Assembly (NCBI GenBank): GCA_020441735.1
Contig: JAGRLQ010000005.1
Span: forward strand, 1-8,283
Source: Nitratireductor sp.
Lineage (GTDB): Bacteria; Pseudomonadota; Alphaproteobacteria; Rhizobiales; Rhizobiaceae
Reading direction: 5' to 3'
Length of the DNA stretch: 8,283 nucleotides
Position 1 is the stretch's first letter. Each line of letters starts with the position of its first letter. The notes beneath the pieces were generated by a model. It saw nothing but the letters and a program-made list of their open reading frames with translations. It did not search any database and was not told where the DNA came from. The position numbers and the translations under genes were made by a program. Shown piece by piece: positions 1-6,586 of the stretch.

Positions 1-2
1 AG

Positions 3-515
3 ATCTACGGCATCGAGCCCGGCAATGACGGTAACCGCCTGATCCTCGACATGATCGAGAAGAACGCCTTTGACCTCAGCGGCTTCGAGGTGGTGGAATC
101 TTCTGAAGCCGGCATGCTGGCCCAGGTCGCCCGCGCCGAAAAGGCCGGAGAGCCCGTTGTCTTCCTCGGCTGGGAACCCCATCCGATGAATGCCAATTTC
201 GCCCTGACCTATCTTGAGGGCGGCGATGATTTCTTCGGCCCGAACCTCGGCGGCGCCACCGTCTACACCAACACCCGTTCGGGCTATGCCGCCGAATGCC
301 CCAATGCCGGCAAGCTGGTGACCAACATGTCGTTCACCCTGGCAATGGAAAACGAGATCATGGGCGCCATTCTCGATGGTGGTGAAGAGCCGGAAGCTGC
401 TGCCAAGGCCTGGCTGAAAGCCCATTCCGACGTGATCGGCCCGTGGCTCGATGGCGTGACCGCCAAGGATGGCGGCGATGCTGCTGCTGCCATCAACAGC
501 GCGCTCGGCATGTAA
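3..515 (+). CDS. choX: Choline ABC transporter, periplasmic choline-binding protein ChoX (C-terminal part, 5' truncated)
   Basis: The open frame runs in from the left edge and ends at a TAA at 513-515, giving about 170 C-terminal residues of a protein of roughly 300. It reads as a type II periplasmic binding protein of the glycine betaine/choline (OpuAC-like) family. Recognisable stretches are IYGIEPGNDGNRLI at the start, FEVVESSEAGMLAQVARA, and VVFLGWEPHPMN, whose Trp probably belongs to the aromatic box that holds the quaternary ammonium group. GGATVYTNTRSGY and an ENEIMG helix follow. In rhizobia ChoX captures choline (and acetylcholine) and hands it to ChoW/ChoV, feeding choline to glycine betaine synthesis and catabolism. 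The downstream choW and choV genes support the assignment. The start codon and signal peptide lie outside the window. An intrinsic terminator follows 9 bases after the stop. Identification is from sequence recognition of the family and is strong. Confidence 0.93.
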   Translation: MYGIEPGNDGNRLILDMIEKNAFDLSGFEVVESSEAGMLAQVARAEKAGEPVVFLGWEPHPMNANFALTYLEGGDDFFGPNLGGATVYTNTRSGYAAECPNAGKLVTNMSFTLAMENEIMGAILDGGEEPEAAAKAWLKAHSDVIGPWLDGVTAKDGGDAAAAINSALGM

Positions 516-524
516 CGAGATAAG

Positions 525-559
525 AAGCCCCGGAAACACCCTTCCGGGGCTTTTTTGTT
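525..559 (+). terminator. Rho-independent terminator after choX
   Basis: A perfect 11-bp stem (AAGCCCCGGAA at 525-535 with TTCCGGGGCTT at 542-552) encloses a 6-base loop (ACACCC). It runs straight into T-rich sequence, with T at 551-556, G at 557 and TT at 558-559. It lies 9 bases after the choX stop and 3 bases before the GTG start of the flavodoxin-like gene. It should end most choX transcripts, leaving read-through or a promoter inside choX to supply the downstream genes. Confidence 0.9.
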
Positions 560-562
560 GTC

Positions 563-1138
563 GTGGCAACCGCCGTCATCGCCTACAGCACCGGCAGAGG
601 CCATACACTCCGCCTGGCGCAAGCCGTTGCGGAGGGAATGCGCCATACGCCGGGAGTATCCCCGTTTCTGATGGATACCGCAGCACTTTCGGCGGAAGAC
701 TGGCAATGCATGCACGACGCCGAAGCCATCATCTTCGGCAGCCCGACCTATATGGGCGGTGTTTCGGCAGGTTTCAAAACCTTCATGGACGACAGCAGCG
801 ACTACTGGGAGGAGCGCCGCTGGCTGGACAAGATCGCCGCCGGTTTTACCATCGGTACGAACTACTCCGGCGACAAGCTGATGACCTTGCAGAACATGGC
901 CGTCTTTGCTGCCCAGCATGGCATGATATGGGTCGGGCAGGCGGTCATCGGGCCCCGGCCAGTTCCCGGCGGCGAGCGGCAGGTGGATGGCGATGGCTCC
1001 GCGCTCGGGCTTATGGCCACGTCTTCGCCGGACAAGACTGAAATGATATATCCCGCAGATCGCGCCACTGCAGAAATCTTCGGGCGGCGAATTGCGGAGG
1101 CGGTACAGCGCTGGAACGGCCAAAACAGGGATGGATAG
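563..1138 (+). CDS. Flavodoxin-fold protein (WrbA-like NAD(P)H-dependent FMN oxidoreductase family)
   Basis: This encodes a 191-residue protein with a flavodoxin fold, probably cytoplasmic. The N-terminal strand AVIAYST leads into a phosphate-binding loop T10-GRGH-T15, as in quinone-reductase-type flavodoxins (usually S/T-G-x-G-H-T). Residues 59-66 (GSPTYMGG) form the second FMN loop typical of WrbA-like proteins. Residues 97-106 (IGTNYSGDKL), followed by LQNMAVFAAQHGM, match the third FMN-contacting region. Such proteins carry FMN and reduce quinones or pass electrons from NAD(P)H; the substrate here is unknown. The only in-frame start after the stop at 521-523 that keeps the P-loop is GTG at 563. 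It lacks a clear Shine-Dalgarno sequence, and the only purine run (GGGG, 546-549) is locked in the terminator stem. The gene ends 9 bases before choW and so belongs with choW-choV. An ATG at 638 has GGAGGG right in front of it but would delete the FMN loop. Confidence 0.85.
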   Translation: MATAVIAYSTGRGHTLRLAQAVAEGMRHTPGVSPFLMDTAALSAEDWQCMHDAEAIIFGSPTYMGGVSAGFKTFMDDSSDYWEERRWLDKIAAGFTIGTNYSGDKLMTLQNMAVFAAQHGMIWVGQAVIGPRPVPGGERQVDGDGSALGLMATSSPDKTEMIYPADRATAEIFGRRIAEAVQRWNGQNRDG

Positions 1139-1147
1139 GATTCAGGG

Positions 1148-1987
1148 ATGGAATGGCTGACGGATAACAAACTGCCGATCGGACGCTGGGCCAAGAACGG
1201 CACCGACTGGCTGATCGACAATGGCGGATTTTTCTTCGACTGGCTGTCACGCCAGCTGAAGGGCGGGATCGATGCCCTGTTGTGGTTGCTCGAACTGCCC
1301 CATCCGCTGCTTTTCGTCGCGATTGCCGTGGCACTTGCCTGGTGGCTCAAGCGCAGCTGGTTCCTGCCCGCCTTTACCCTGGCAGCCCTGCTGCTCATCC
1401 TCAATCAGGGTTACTGGGAAGAGATGCTCCAGACGCTCGCCCTGGTCGTTGCCTCTGCTGCCGTCTGCATGGCAGCCGGCATTCCCACGGGCATCATGGC
1501 AGCACACAATCCGCGCTTCTCGGCTTTTCTGCGGCCCCTGCTCGATCTGATGCAGACGATCCCGACCTTCGTCTATCTGATCCCGGCGCTGATCCTGTTC
1601 GGCCTCGGCATGGTGCCGGGTCTCATCGCCACGGTGATCTTCGCCATCCCCGCCCCGATCCGCCTCACCGAACTCGGCGTACGCTCGACTCCCCGCGCCC
1701 TGATCGAGGCCGGGCAGGCCTTCGGCGCAACGCCGCGCCAACTGCTGTGGAAGGTCGAATTGCCCTATGCCCTGCCGCAGATCATGGCGGGCCTGACCCA
1801 GACCATCATGCTGTCGCTTTCCATGGTGGTGATAGCAGCGCTGGTCGGCGCACCGGGCCTCGGCGTGCCGGTCGTGCGGGCGCTTAACACGGTCAACATC
1901 GCAAGGGGCTTCGAGGCCGGCATCGTCATCGTATTGGTGGCGATCCTGCTCGACCGCTTCCTGCGCCACGAACGGCAGGGAGGGTAA
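1148..1987 (+). CDS. choW: Choline ABC transporter, inner-membrane permease ChoW
   Basis: This 279-residue permease is of the ProW/OpuAB type and close to the usual ChoW length. A hydrophilic N-terminus (residues 1-45) precedes several hydrophobic helices: about 50-67, 71-87, 95-118, 138-157, 158-171, 214-240 and 255-269. The cytoplasmic coupling loop that contacts the ATPase is visible at about 184-212: ALIEAGQAFGATPRQLLWKVELP fits the EAA consensus, with E187-A-G followed by the I/V-x-LP ending. LDLMQTIPTFVYLIP (132-146) and GAPGLG (234-239) are further family hallmarks. The ATG at 1148 has AGGA at 1137-1140, seven bases upstream. It lies 9 bases after the flavodoxin gene and 4 bases before choV, so these three are likely co-transcribed. 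Homodimers of ChoW with two ChoV subunits would form the choline importer fed by ChoX. Confidence 0.93.
   Translation: MEWLTDNKLPIGRWAKNGTDWLIDNGGFFFDWLSRQLKGGIDALLWLLELPHPLLFVAIAVALAWWLKRSWFLPAFTLAALLLILNQGYWEEMLQTLALVVASAAVCMAAGIPTGIMAAHNPRFSAFLRPLLDLMQTIPTFVYLIPALILFGLGMVPGLIATVIFAIPAPIRLTELGVRSTPRALIEAGQAFGATPRQLLWKVELPYALPQIMAGLTQTIMLSLSMVVIAALVGAPGLGVPVVRALNTVNIARGFEAGIVIVLVAILLDRFLRHERQGG
1979..1984 (+). promoter_or_regulatory. Ribosome binding site of choV
   Basis: A purine-rich run, GGGAGGG within 1978-1984, lies seven bases ahead of the choV ATG and overlaps the last codons and stop of choW. It fixes the choV start at 1992 and suggests translational coupling of choW and choV. Confidence 0.75.
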
Positions 1988-1991
1988 GACC

Positions 1992-3050
1992 ATGGCAGAG
2001 CCGATCGTAAAATTCGACAACGTCTCCATCGTCTTCGGCGACCGTGCGAAAAGCGCTTTGCCCCTGATCGATCAGGGCAGGAACCGCGCCGAAATCCAGC
2101 AGGAATGCGGCCAGATTCTCGGCGTCGCCGACTGCTCCCTCGAAATCGAGGAGGGCGAGGTTCTCGTTCTCATGGGGCTCTCGGGCTCCGGAAAATCAAC
2201 CCTGCTGCGCGCGGTCAATGCACTCAACCCGGTCGTGCGCGGCAGTGTCAGCGTGCGCTGCCCGGACAATAACGGCCGCAGCACGTGGCGCGATCCCCAC
2301 GCCTGCTCCAGGTCGGAACTTCGCGAGCTGCGCCTCGACTGGGTTTCCATGGTGTTCCAGCAATTCGGCCTGCTGCCCTGGCGGACGGTTGAGGAAAATG
2401 TCGGCTTCGGTCTGGAGCTCGCCGGTATCGACAAGTCGGAAACCAAACGCAGGGTAGGCGAACAGCTTGAACTGGTTGGTCTGGCAGACTGGGCGCAGAA
2501 GCGTGTCCAGGAACTCTCAGGCGGCATGCAGCAGCGCGTCGGCCTGGCCCGCGCCTTTGCCACCGAGGCACCGATCCTACTGATGGACGAGCCCTATTCC
2601 GCCCTCGATCCGCTGATCCGGGCGAGATTGCAGGATGAACTCATCGATCTTCAGCATCGGCTGAAGCGCACCATCATTTTCGTCAGTCATGACCTCGATG
2701 AGGCAATCAAGATCGGCAGCCGGATTGCTATCATGGAGGGCGGGCGCATCATCCAGGTGGGAACCGCGCAGGAGATCCTGACCAATCCGGCAAATGAGTA
2801 CGTTTCGGATTTCGTCGCTCACATGAACCCGCTTGCGGTTCTGCGTGCCGGCGAAGCCATGCAGAAGGCTTCAAGCCGAAAGCGCGGTCACGCCAAGGCA
2901 AAGGGCGTACCGCGCGATACCAGCCTTTCCGATATCATGCGCCTGCAGCTCGAAACCGGCTTGCCGGTTTATGTGGAGGAGAAGGGACGCATCAAGGGCA
3001 TGGTGGAAGCTGAAGATGTTCACCGCGCCCTGCTGAACCGTCTTTCCTGA
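1992..3050 (+). CDS. choV: Choline ABC transporter, ATP-binding protein ChoV
   Basis: This 352-residue ATPase energises choline import. It has the N-terminal extension typical of the ProV/OpuAA/ChoV group before the nucleotide-binding core. Walker A is GLSGSGKST at 62-70. The Q-loop is at about 123-124 in FQQFGLLPW, and the ABC signature LSGGMQQR is at 175-182. Walker B ILLMDEP is at 195-201, the D-loop SALD at 203-206, and the switch histidine H233 in VSHD. All catalytic elements are intact. After DFVAHMNPL (273-281) comes a basic linker (KASSRKRGHAKAK) and a short tail of one CBS-like half-motif (about 308-350). This is shorter than the tandem CBS domains of OpuA/ProV, so osmosensing through a full CBS pair is unlikely. 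A clear ribosome binding site sets the start. A bidirectional terminator follows the TGA stop. Confidence 0.94.
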   Translation: MAEPIVKFDNVSIVFGDRAKSALPLIDQGRNRAEIQQECGQILGVADCSLEIEEGEVLVLMGLSGSGKSTLLRAVNALNPVVRGSVSVRCPDNNGRSTWRDPHACSRSELRELRLDWVSMVFQQFGLLPWRTVEENVGFGLELAGIDKSETKRRVGEQLELVGLADWAQKRVQELSGGMQQRVGLARAFATEAPILLMDEPYSALDPLIRARLQDELIDLQHRLKRTIIFVSHDLDEAIKIGSRIAIMEGGRIIQVGTAQEILTNPANEYVSDFVAHMNPLAVLRAGEAMQKASSRKRGHAKAKGVPRDTSLSDIMRLQLETGLPVYVEEKGRIKGMVEAEDVHRALLNRLS

Positions 3051-3061
3051 TATCAGCCAAC

Positions 3062-3096
3062 AAAAACGCCCCGGAGACGAACTCGCGGGGCGTTTG
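3062..3096. terminator. Bidirectional terminator between choV and the convergent acyltransferase gene
   Basis: This is a perfect 10-bp inverted repeat, AAACGCCCCG at 3064-3073 and CGGGGCGTTT at 3086-3095, with a 12-base loop. On the + strand the stem is followed only by a short T-run (TTTG). Read on the - strand it runs into TTTTT, so it is the better terminator for the acyltransferase gene, whose stop is 40 bases away. It also closes the choW-choV unit, which ends 13 bases before it. Confidence 0.8.
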
Positions 3097-3135
3097 AAAT
3101 GTTGCGGCAATTACTCCGCTGTCACGGGTATCCGG

Positions 3136-3867
3136 TCAGGCGTTTGCGACCCGCAGTCTCTCGGCGATCGGGCGGTTCCCGCCATGCGGCAGTTCGAACC
3201 CGCCCTGCGGTACGCTGTCGAACAGCATCCGCCGTTCGGTGAAGGACGAATGGAAGATCGGGAACCGGTCCACCACCATATCGCGTTGCCGTGGCATGTT
3301 GGCCGCCAGCAGGCTGATCGGTTTCAGGAGTGTCGGATACGGTCTCGGATCACACAGTTTTTCAAAGCCGAAATAACGCATGTAGAATGCCTGATGCTCA
3401 CGCCGCACCGTCGCCAGCATGTATTCGGCTTCAAAGTACTCGGCTGCCATGAAGGCGGCCCGGATGGTGACATAGGGCAAGGCCGGATGCTGTTCCGTCA
3501 TCGAGCGCTCGACGACCAGACGAGTGGGGTCGACCACCGTCATCCCGGCATCGATCATCGGCCGCACGATGTCCGGAAAGACATCGTATGCCGGACCCCT
3601 CGGGTTTTCCGGGGAAATCACGTGAAAGCGGATGGAACTCACCAGCTCTTCGTCCAGATAGATACCGAACAACCAGCAATTGTTCATCAGGTCGTAATCG
3701 TCGCTGAACCGCTTCTGCGGATTTGACGAAATCGTCCCTTCACGGCGGTAACAGGAATAGCGGAGCCGGAAGAGCGCTTCGCGCTCGGCATCATCTATCG
3801 CTACCCGGTAGTCCACGTTCTGAAGATAGCCGGTAAGCCTTTGCGAAAACGGCTGATCACTACGCAT
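3136..3867 (-). CDS. FeeM-like N-acyl amino acid synthase (GNAT-fold, LuxI-related)
   Basis: From the ATG at 3867 this encodes a 243-residue protein. It resembles the FeeM/N-acyl amino acid synthase family, relatives of LuxI autoinducer synthases that move an acyl chain from acyl carrier protein to an amino-acid amine. The LuxI-like pattern is visible: FRLRYSCY (33-40) with conserved Arg/Tyr, the acidic run SDDYD (55-59), SIRF (78-81) on the central strand, and DPTRLVVE (113-120), where D113 and R116 match the ExxR pair of LuxI. VTIRAAFMAAEYFEAEYMLATVRREHQAFYMRYFGFE (133-169) covers the acyl-CoA/ACP fold core. The substrates cannot be read from sequence. The frame extends 20 codons further to a TTG at 3927. 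The ATG at 3867 is preferred because AGGTGTGGG precedes it and the TTG lies inside a predicted promoter. The protein has no signal peptide or membrane segment. No LuxR-type receptor gene lies nearby. It would be transcribed alone. Confidence 0.8.
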   Translation of the reverse strand: MRSDQPFSQRLTGYLQNVDYRVAIDDAEREALFRLRYSCYRREGTISSNPQKRFSDDYDLMNNCWLFGIYLDEELVSSIRFHVISPENPRGPAYDVFPDIVRPMIDAGMTVVDPTRLVVERSMTEQHPALPYVTIRAAFMAAEYFEAEYMLATVRREHQAFYMRYFGFEKLCDPRPYPTLLKPISLLAANMPRQRDMVVDRFPIFHSSFTERRMLFDSVPQGGFELPHGGNRPIAERLRVANA

Positions 3868-3915
3868 AACACCCACACCTATACTTGCCCCACTAGGTTC
3901 ATCAGAACCGCCTTC

Positions 3916-3944
3916 ATGATTAACCAATTGTTAACCGGTGTAAA
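3916..3944 (-). promoter_or_regulatory. Predicted promoter of the FeeM-like gene
   Basis: On the - strand a -35-like TTTACA (3944-3939, five of six matches to TTGACA) is separated by exactly 17 bases from AATCAT (3921-3916, four of six matches to TATAAT). Transcription would begin near 3909 and leave a leader of about 40 bases before the ATG at 3867. The prediction rests on housekeeping-sigma consensus only. Confidence 0.4.
3920..3936. promoter_or_regulatory. CtrA-type binding site, TTAA-N7-TTAAC
   Basis: TTAA (3920-3923), seven bases (CCAATTG) and TTAACC (3931-3936) reproduce the full consensus for CtrA, the alphaproteobacterial cell-cycle response regulator. The site fills the spacer and touches the -10 of the predicted promoter of the FeeM-like gene. 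From this position binding would more likely repress than activate. Two GANTC sites, the CcrM methylation motif, are also in this gap (3959-3963 and 4027-4031), although that number could occur by chance. Confidence 0.55.
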
Positions 3945-4019
3945 GGCGCGGGTGGTGCGATTCGGGCGTTTCAGAGCATTTGAATAAAAACAGGGTTAAC
4001 GCGGAAAGGATTTGTTAAC

Positions 4020-4082
4020 CAATACAGATTCCCTAACGGCAAGTCTTTCAACTGCCGGGATTTCTTCAAAACAATACAGATT
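4020..4082. repeat. Direct repeat pair CAATACAGATT
   Basis: The 11-mer CAATACAGATT occurs at 4020-4030 and again at 4072-4082, 52 bases apart, in the 224-base gap between the acyltransferase start and the stop of the PAS-GGDEF-EAL gene. The sequence between holds an imperfect hairpin (GGCA at 4042-ish against TGCC at 4054-ish) with no T-run, so a terminator for the upstream gene is not convincing. The repeat could be a regulator-binding pair or chance. Confidence 0.45.
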
Positions 4083-4091
4083 TATACGAAA

Positions 4092-6419
4092 TCAGCCCGC
4101 GGCTTTCGCCTGACGGGGAGCCGCGGAGGCAGGCTGCTCGCTCAGCAACTGGCGGACCGCTTCGGCCGGCATGGCCTTGCCGAACAGATAGCCCTGCGCC
4201 TGGTTGACATGAACCTTGCCGCGCAGAATGGCCAGCTGCTCCTCTTCCTCAATACCCTCGATAACCACCTGCAGACCGAGATCGGCCGCCATGTGTGTGA
4301 CACCTGAAAGGAGAATAAGCGAGCGCTCGTCCTCGCGAATGCTTTCCAGGAAGGAGCGGTCGATCTTGACCTTGTCCAGCGGCAGCTGGTGCAAATAGCT
4401 GAGGCTTGAAAAGCCGGTGCCGAAATCATCGAGCGAAATGCGGATGCCGCCCTGAGCCAGCGTGCGCAGCGTCGCGGAAGTTTCCTTGAGATCGTCCAGC
4501 ACGGCAGATTCGGTTACCTCGACTTCCAGCCGGTTGGTCGCCAGACCGCTCTTGCGCAGCGCGGTTGCAATGACATTGCAGACATCGCTTTGCTGGAACT
4601 GCAGCGACGAAACGTTGACCGCCACCTTGATGTCGTTCGGCCAGGCCGCACACTCAGCCGTCGCCGTCTCCAGCACGAACCGGCCGATCTTGGAAATCAG
4701 GCCGATTTCCTCTGCCATCGGAATGAAGTCCGACGGCGGGACATAGCCGAGCTTCGGATGTTTCCAGCGCACCAGCGCTTCAAAGCAGGTGATCTGCCGG
4801 CTCTCCAGATCGATCAATGGCTGGTAGTACACCGTCAGTTCGCCGCGCTGAACGGCACGGCGCAGGTCAACTTCCAGTTCGCGTCTGCGGCGAATCTTCT
4901 CGCCAAGCGAGTCGGAATAGAAATACAGCGTTCCGCGGCCTTTCGACTTGGCCTCGTAAAGCGAAACATCCGACATTTTCAGAAGCTGGTCGAAATCATT
5001 GCCATTGTCGGGGCATATGGAAATGCCGACACTTGAACCGACGATGATCAGATGACCGTCGATCAGTACCGGCTTGGAGACTTCGGCGATCAGCCGCTGA
5101 GCGAAGCGCTCGCAATCCTCTTTCTGTACTACGCCCGGCAGCACGATGACGAACTCGTCGCCGCCGAACCGGCAGATGCTGCCGCCCTCCGGCAGGCAGG
5201 ACTTCATCCGCAGCGACACGGCGCACAGCAGCTTGTCGCCAATGGGATGACCGAGAGAATCGTTGATCGCCTTGAAGTTGTCGAGATCCGCAAAATAGAG
5301 CGAGAAGGCGGCATGCTCGCCTTCCTTCTCGATGCGCGCTTTCACCAGCGAGGTGAAATGCCGCCGGTTCGGCAGGTGCGTCAGCGGGTCGTAATTGGCA
5401 AGCTGACGGATTTCCACCTCCGACTTGACGCGGTCGGAAACATCCTCAAGCACGATCACGCCCGCCCCTTCACTCATCGGGTTGAAGGTAACCTCGACCG
5501 TGATCCCGTTTGGCTGGGTATGGGTGAACTGGGTTCGCTTGCCGCCAACCAGACACTGCCGGATACGCTCGGAGATGATCGTATCCTGTATCAGCGGCGC
5601 ACGGCTGCTCTGCATCGTCTGAACCGTCAACTCCGTCAGGCTGGAGCCGACAAGGTTGAAGTCCTCCGCCAGACCAAACAGCTGGGCAAACCGCTCGTTG
5701 ACGACCAGAAAGATGCCGTCACTGTCGATCATCGCCATGCCGTGCGAGGCGTTTTCGAGTGCCACTTCGAAACGGTCGGCAATCGTCTTGTTGTCAAGCG
5801 CCTGAAACGTCGCTTCCAGCAGTGTCGCTCTCAGATGCATGGAGATCGACTGGATGGCCAGCAGAAAGGGCAGCAGAAGACAACCCAGCAGAATGTGATA
5901 GATGTTGCCGAACAGGAACAGTCCCAGAATGAGCGGAACGGTAACGCCCATCGCCTGAAGGTTCACCACCTTGAGGCTTGCGAAATTGCGCCCTGAGATA
6001 CCGGCAACATTGGCCAGCGTCGCCGAAATGACGATGAGATGAATAACCGCGTCATCGGTCACGGCCAGGCTGACGAAGCAAATCACGCCGAGCATCGCCA
6101 CATAGGCGCCCGACAGGATGCGATAGCGGAACTCGGCCTGCTTCAGCTCGGCATGGCTGAGCGCCTTGTTCTCATTGCGATTGAAAAGAATTATGTGGGC
6201 AGCCCGGGCAAGCGCCAGCACCACCATGGCGCAAAAACAGAAAAAGAGTGCCGTCTCGCCTGATTTGTACCAGGCGATGAATCCGGCGAATATCGTCGCA
6301 GACTTGCCCGCAAACAAGGTGCGACTGTCGCCGTGCAAAGACCGCACGACCGTATCATACACTTCCAGCGGAAGTGATTTCAGGCGTGGATCGTCACTAT
6401 ACTTCCCGGTTAACAACAT
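4092..6419 (-). CDS. Membrane-anchored PAS-GGDEF-EAL cyclic-di-GMP protein
   Basis: This 775-residue protein acts in c-di-GMP turnover at the inner membrane. About six hydrophobic segments lie at 36-50, 55-78, 100-120, 122-141, 155-174 and 172-192, forming a MASE-like sensor. A PAS domain follows (about 212-330, ENASHGMAMIDSDGIFLVVNERFAQLFGL). The GGDEF domain (about 340-505) has YDPLTHLPNRR, FADLDNFKAINDSLGHPIGD and an intact GGDEF at 419-423. The position of the RxxD inhibitory site reads PEGG (410-413), so it is absent. The EAL domain (about 515-760) has E547-A-L, N602, E634-V-T-E637, D664-D665-FGTG, K685, E721 and GYLFGKAMP, the full phosphodiesterase set. The protein could be bifunctional or a GTP-modulated phosphodiesterase. 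The frame stays open far upstream into the next gene. The ATG at 6419 is chosen because AGGA lies seven bases ahead and because the extension is antisense-frame noise over the TSUP gene. Confidence 0.92.
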   Translation of the reverse strand: MLLTGKYSDDPRLKSLPLEVYDTVVRSLHGDSRTLFAGKSATIFAGFIAWYKSGETALFFCFCAMVVLALARAAHIILFNRNENKALSHAELKQAEFRYRILSGAYVAMLGVICFVSLAVTDDAVIHLIVISATLANVAGISGRNFASLKVVNLQAMGVTVPLILGLFLFGNIYHILLGCLLLPFLLAIQSISMHLRATLLEATFQALDNKTIADRFEVALENASHGMAMIDSDGIFLVVNERFAQLFGLAEDFNLVGSSLTELTVQTMQSSRAPLIQDTIISERIRQCLVGGKRTQFTHTQPNGITVEVTFNPMSEGAGVIVLEDVSDRVKSEVEIRQLANYDPLTHLPNRRHFTSLVKARIEKEGEHAAFSLYFADLDNFKAINDSLGHPIGDKLLCAVSLRMKSCLPEGGSICRFGGDEFVIVLPGVVQKEDCERFAQRLIAEVSKPVLIDGHLIIVGSSVGISICPDNGNDFDQLLKMSDVSLYEAKSKGRGTLYFYSDSLGEKIRRRRELEVDLRRAVQRGELTVYYQPLIDLESRQITCFEALVRWKHPKLGYVPPSDFIPMAEEIGLISKIGRFVLETATAECAAWPNDIKVAVNVSSLQFQQSDVCNVIATALRKSGLATNRLEVEVTESAVLDDLKETSATLRTLAQGGIRISLDDFGTGFSSLSYLHQLPLDKVKIDRSFLESIREDERSLILLSGVTHMAADLGLQVVIEGIEEEEQLAILRGKVHVNQAQGYLFGKAMPAEAVRQLLSEQPASAAPRQAKAAG

Positions 6420-6586
6420 TCGCCCATCCTGACCTCCCACAATGGTAGGATCGATCAAACTACTGTGGTAAATCAATTTAATGAGTAAAAGGTAAATTCC
6501 GGACAGGTGAAATGTAGTCCTCGGAACGCATCCTGAAGGTTGTATTTTTTGTAGAAGACAACCTTGTTTCCGGCATGCGGTGCCTG
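6420..6586. other. Intergenic gap upstream of the PAS-GGDEF-EAL gene, with inverted repeats
   Basis: This AT-richer gap of 167 bases should contain the promoter of the PAS-GGDEF-EAL gene, but no convincing -35/-10 pair was found. A perfect 8-bp inverted repeat (AAGGTTGT 6536-6543, ACAACCTT 6558-6565) with a 14-base spacer lies 21 bases downstream of the TSUP stop. It has no T-run on the - strand, so it could be a factor-dependent end of the TSUP transcript or an operator. A second palindrome, TGCCTG-T-CAGGCA (6581-6593), covers the TSUP stop codon. Confidence 0.5.

Noticed and set aside
284..1123. Long - strand open frame of 279 codons opposite choX and the flavodoxin gene
   Set aside because: It is antisense to two well-recognised genes, has no family-like sequence, and spans the terminator.
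638..1138. ATG at 638 as the flavodoxin start, because GGAGGG precedes it
   Set aside because: It would remove the T-G-R-G-H-T FMN phosphate loop and the first strand; the purine run is also too close to the ATG.
1247..2029. Long - strand open frame of 260 codons opposite choW
   Set aside because: Composition is Gln/Asp/Arg/His-rich, as expected for the complement of a hydrophobic membrane gene; no domain is visible.
3868..3927. TTG start at 3927 for the FeeM-like gene
   Set aside because: It lies within the predicted promoter and CtrA box, the added residues are low-information, and ATG at 3867 has purine-rich sequence upstream.
5052..5996. 314-codon + strand open frame opposite the PAS-GGDEF-EAL gene
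   Set aside because: It is antisense to conserved GGDEF and PAS coding sequence and has the Gln/Arg/His-rich look of a shadow frame.
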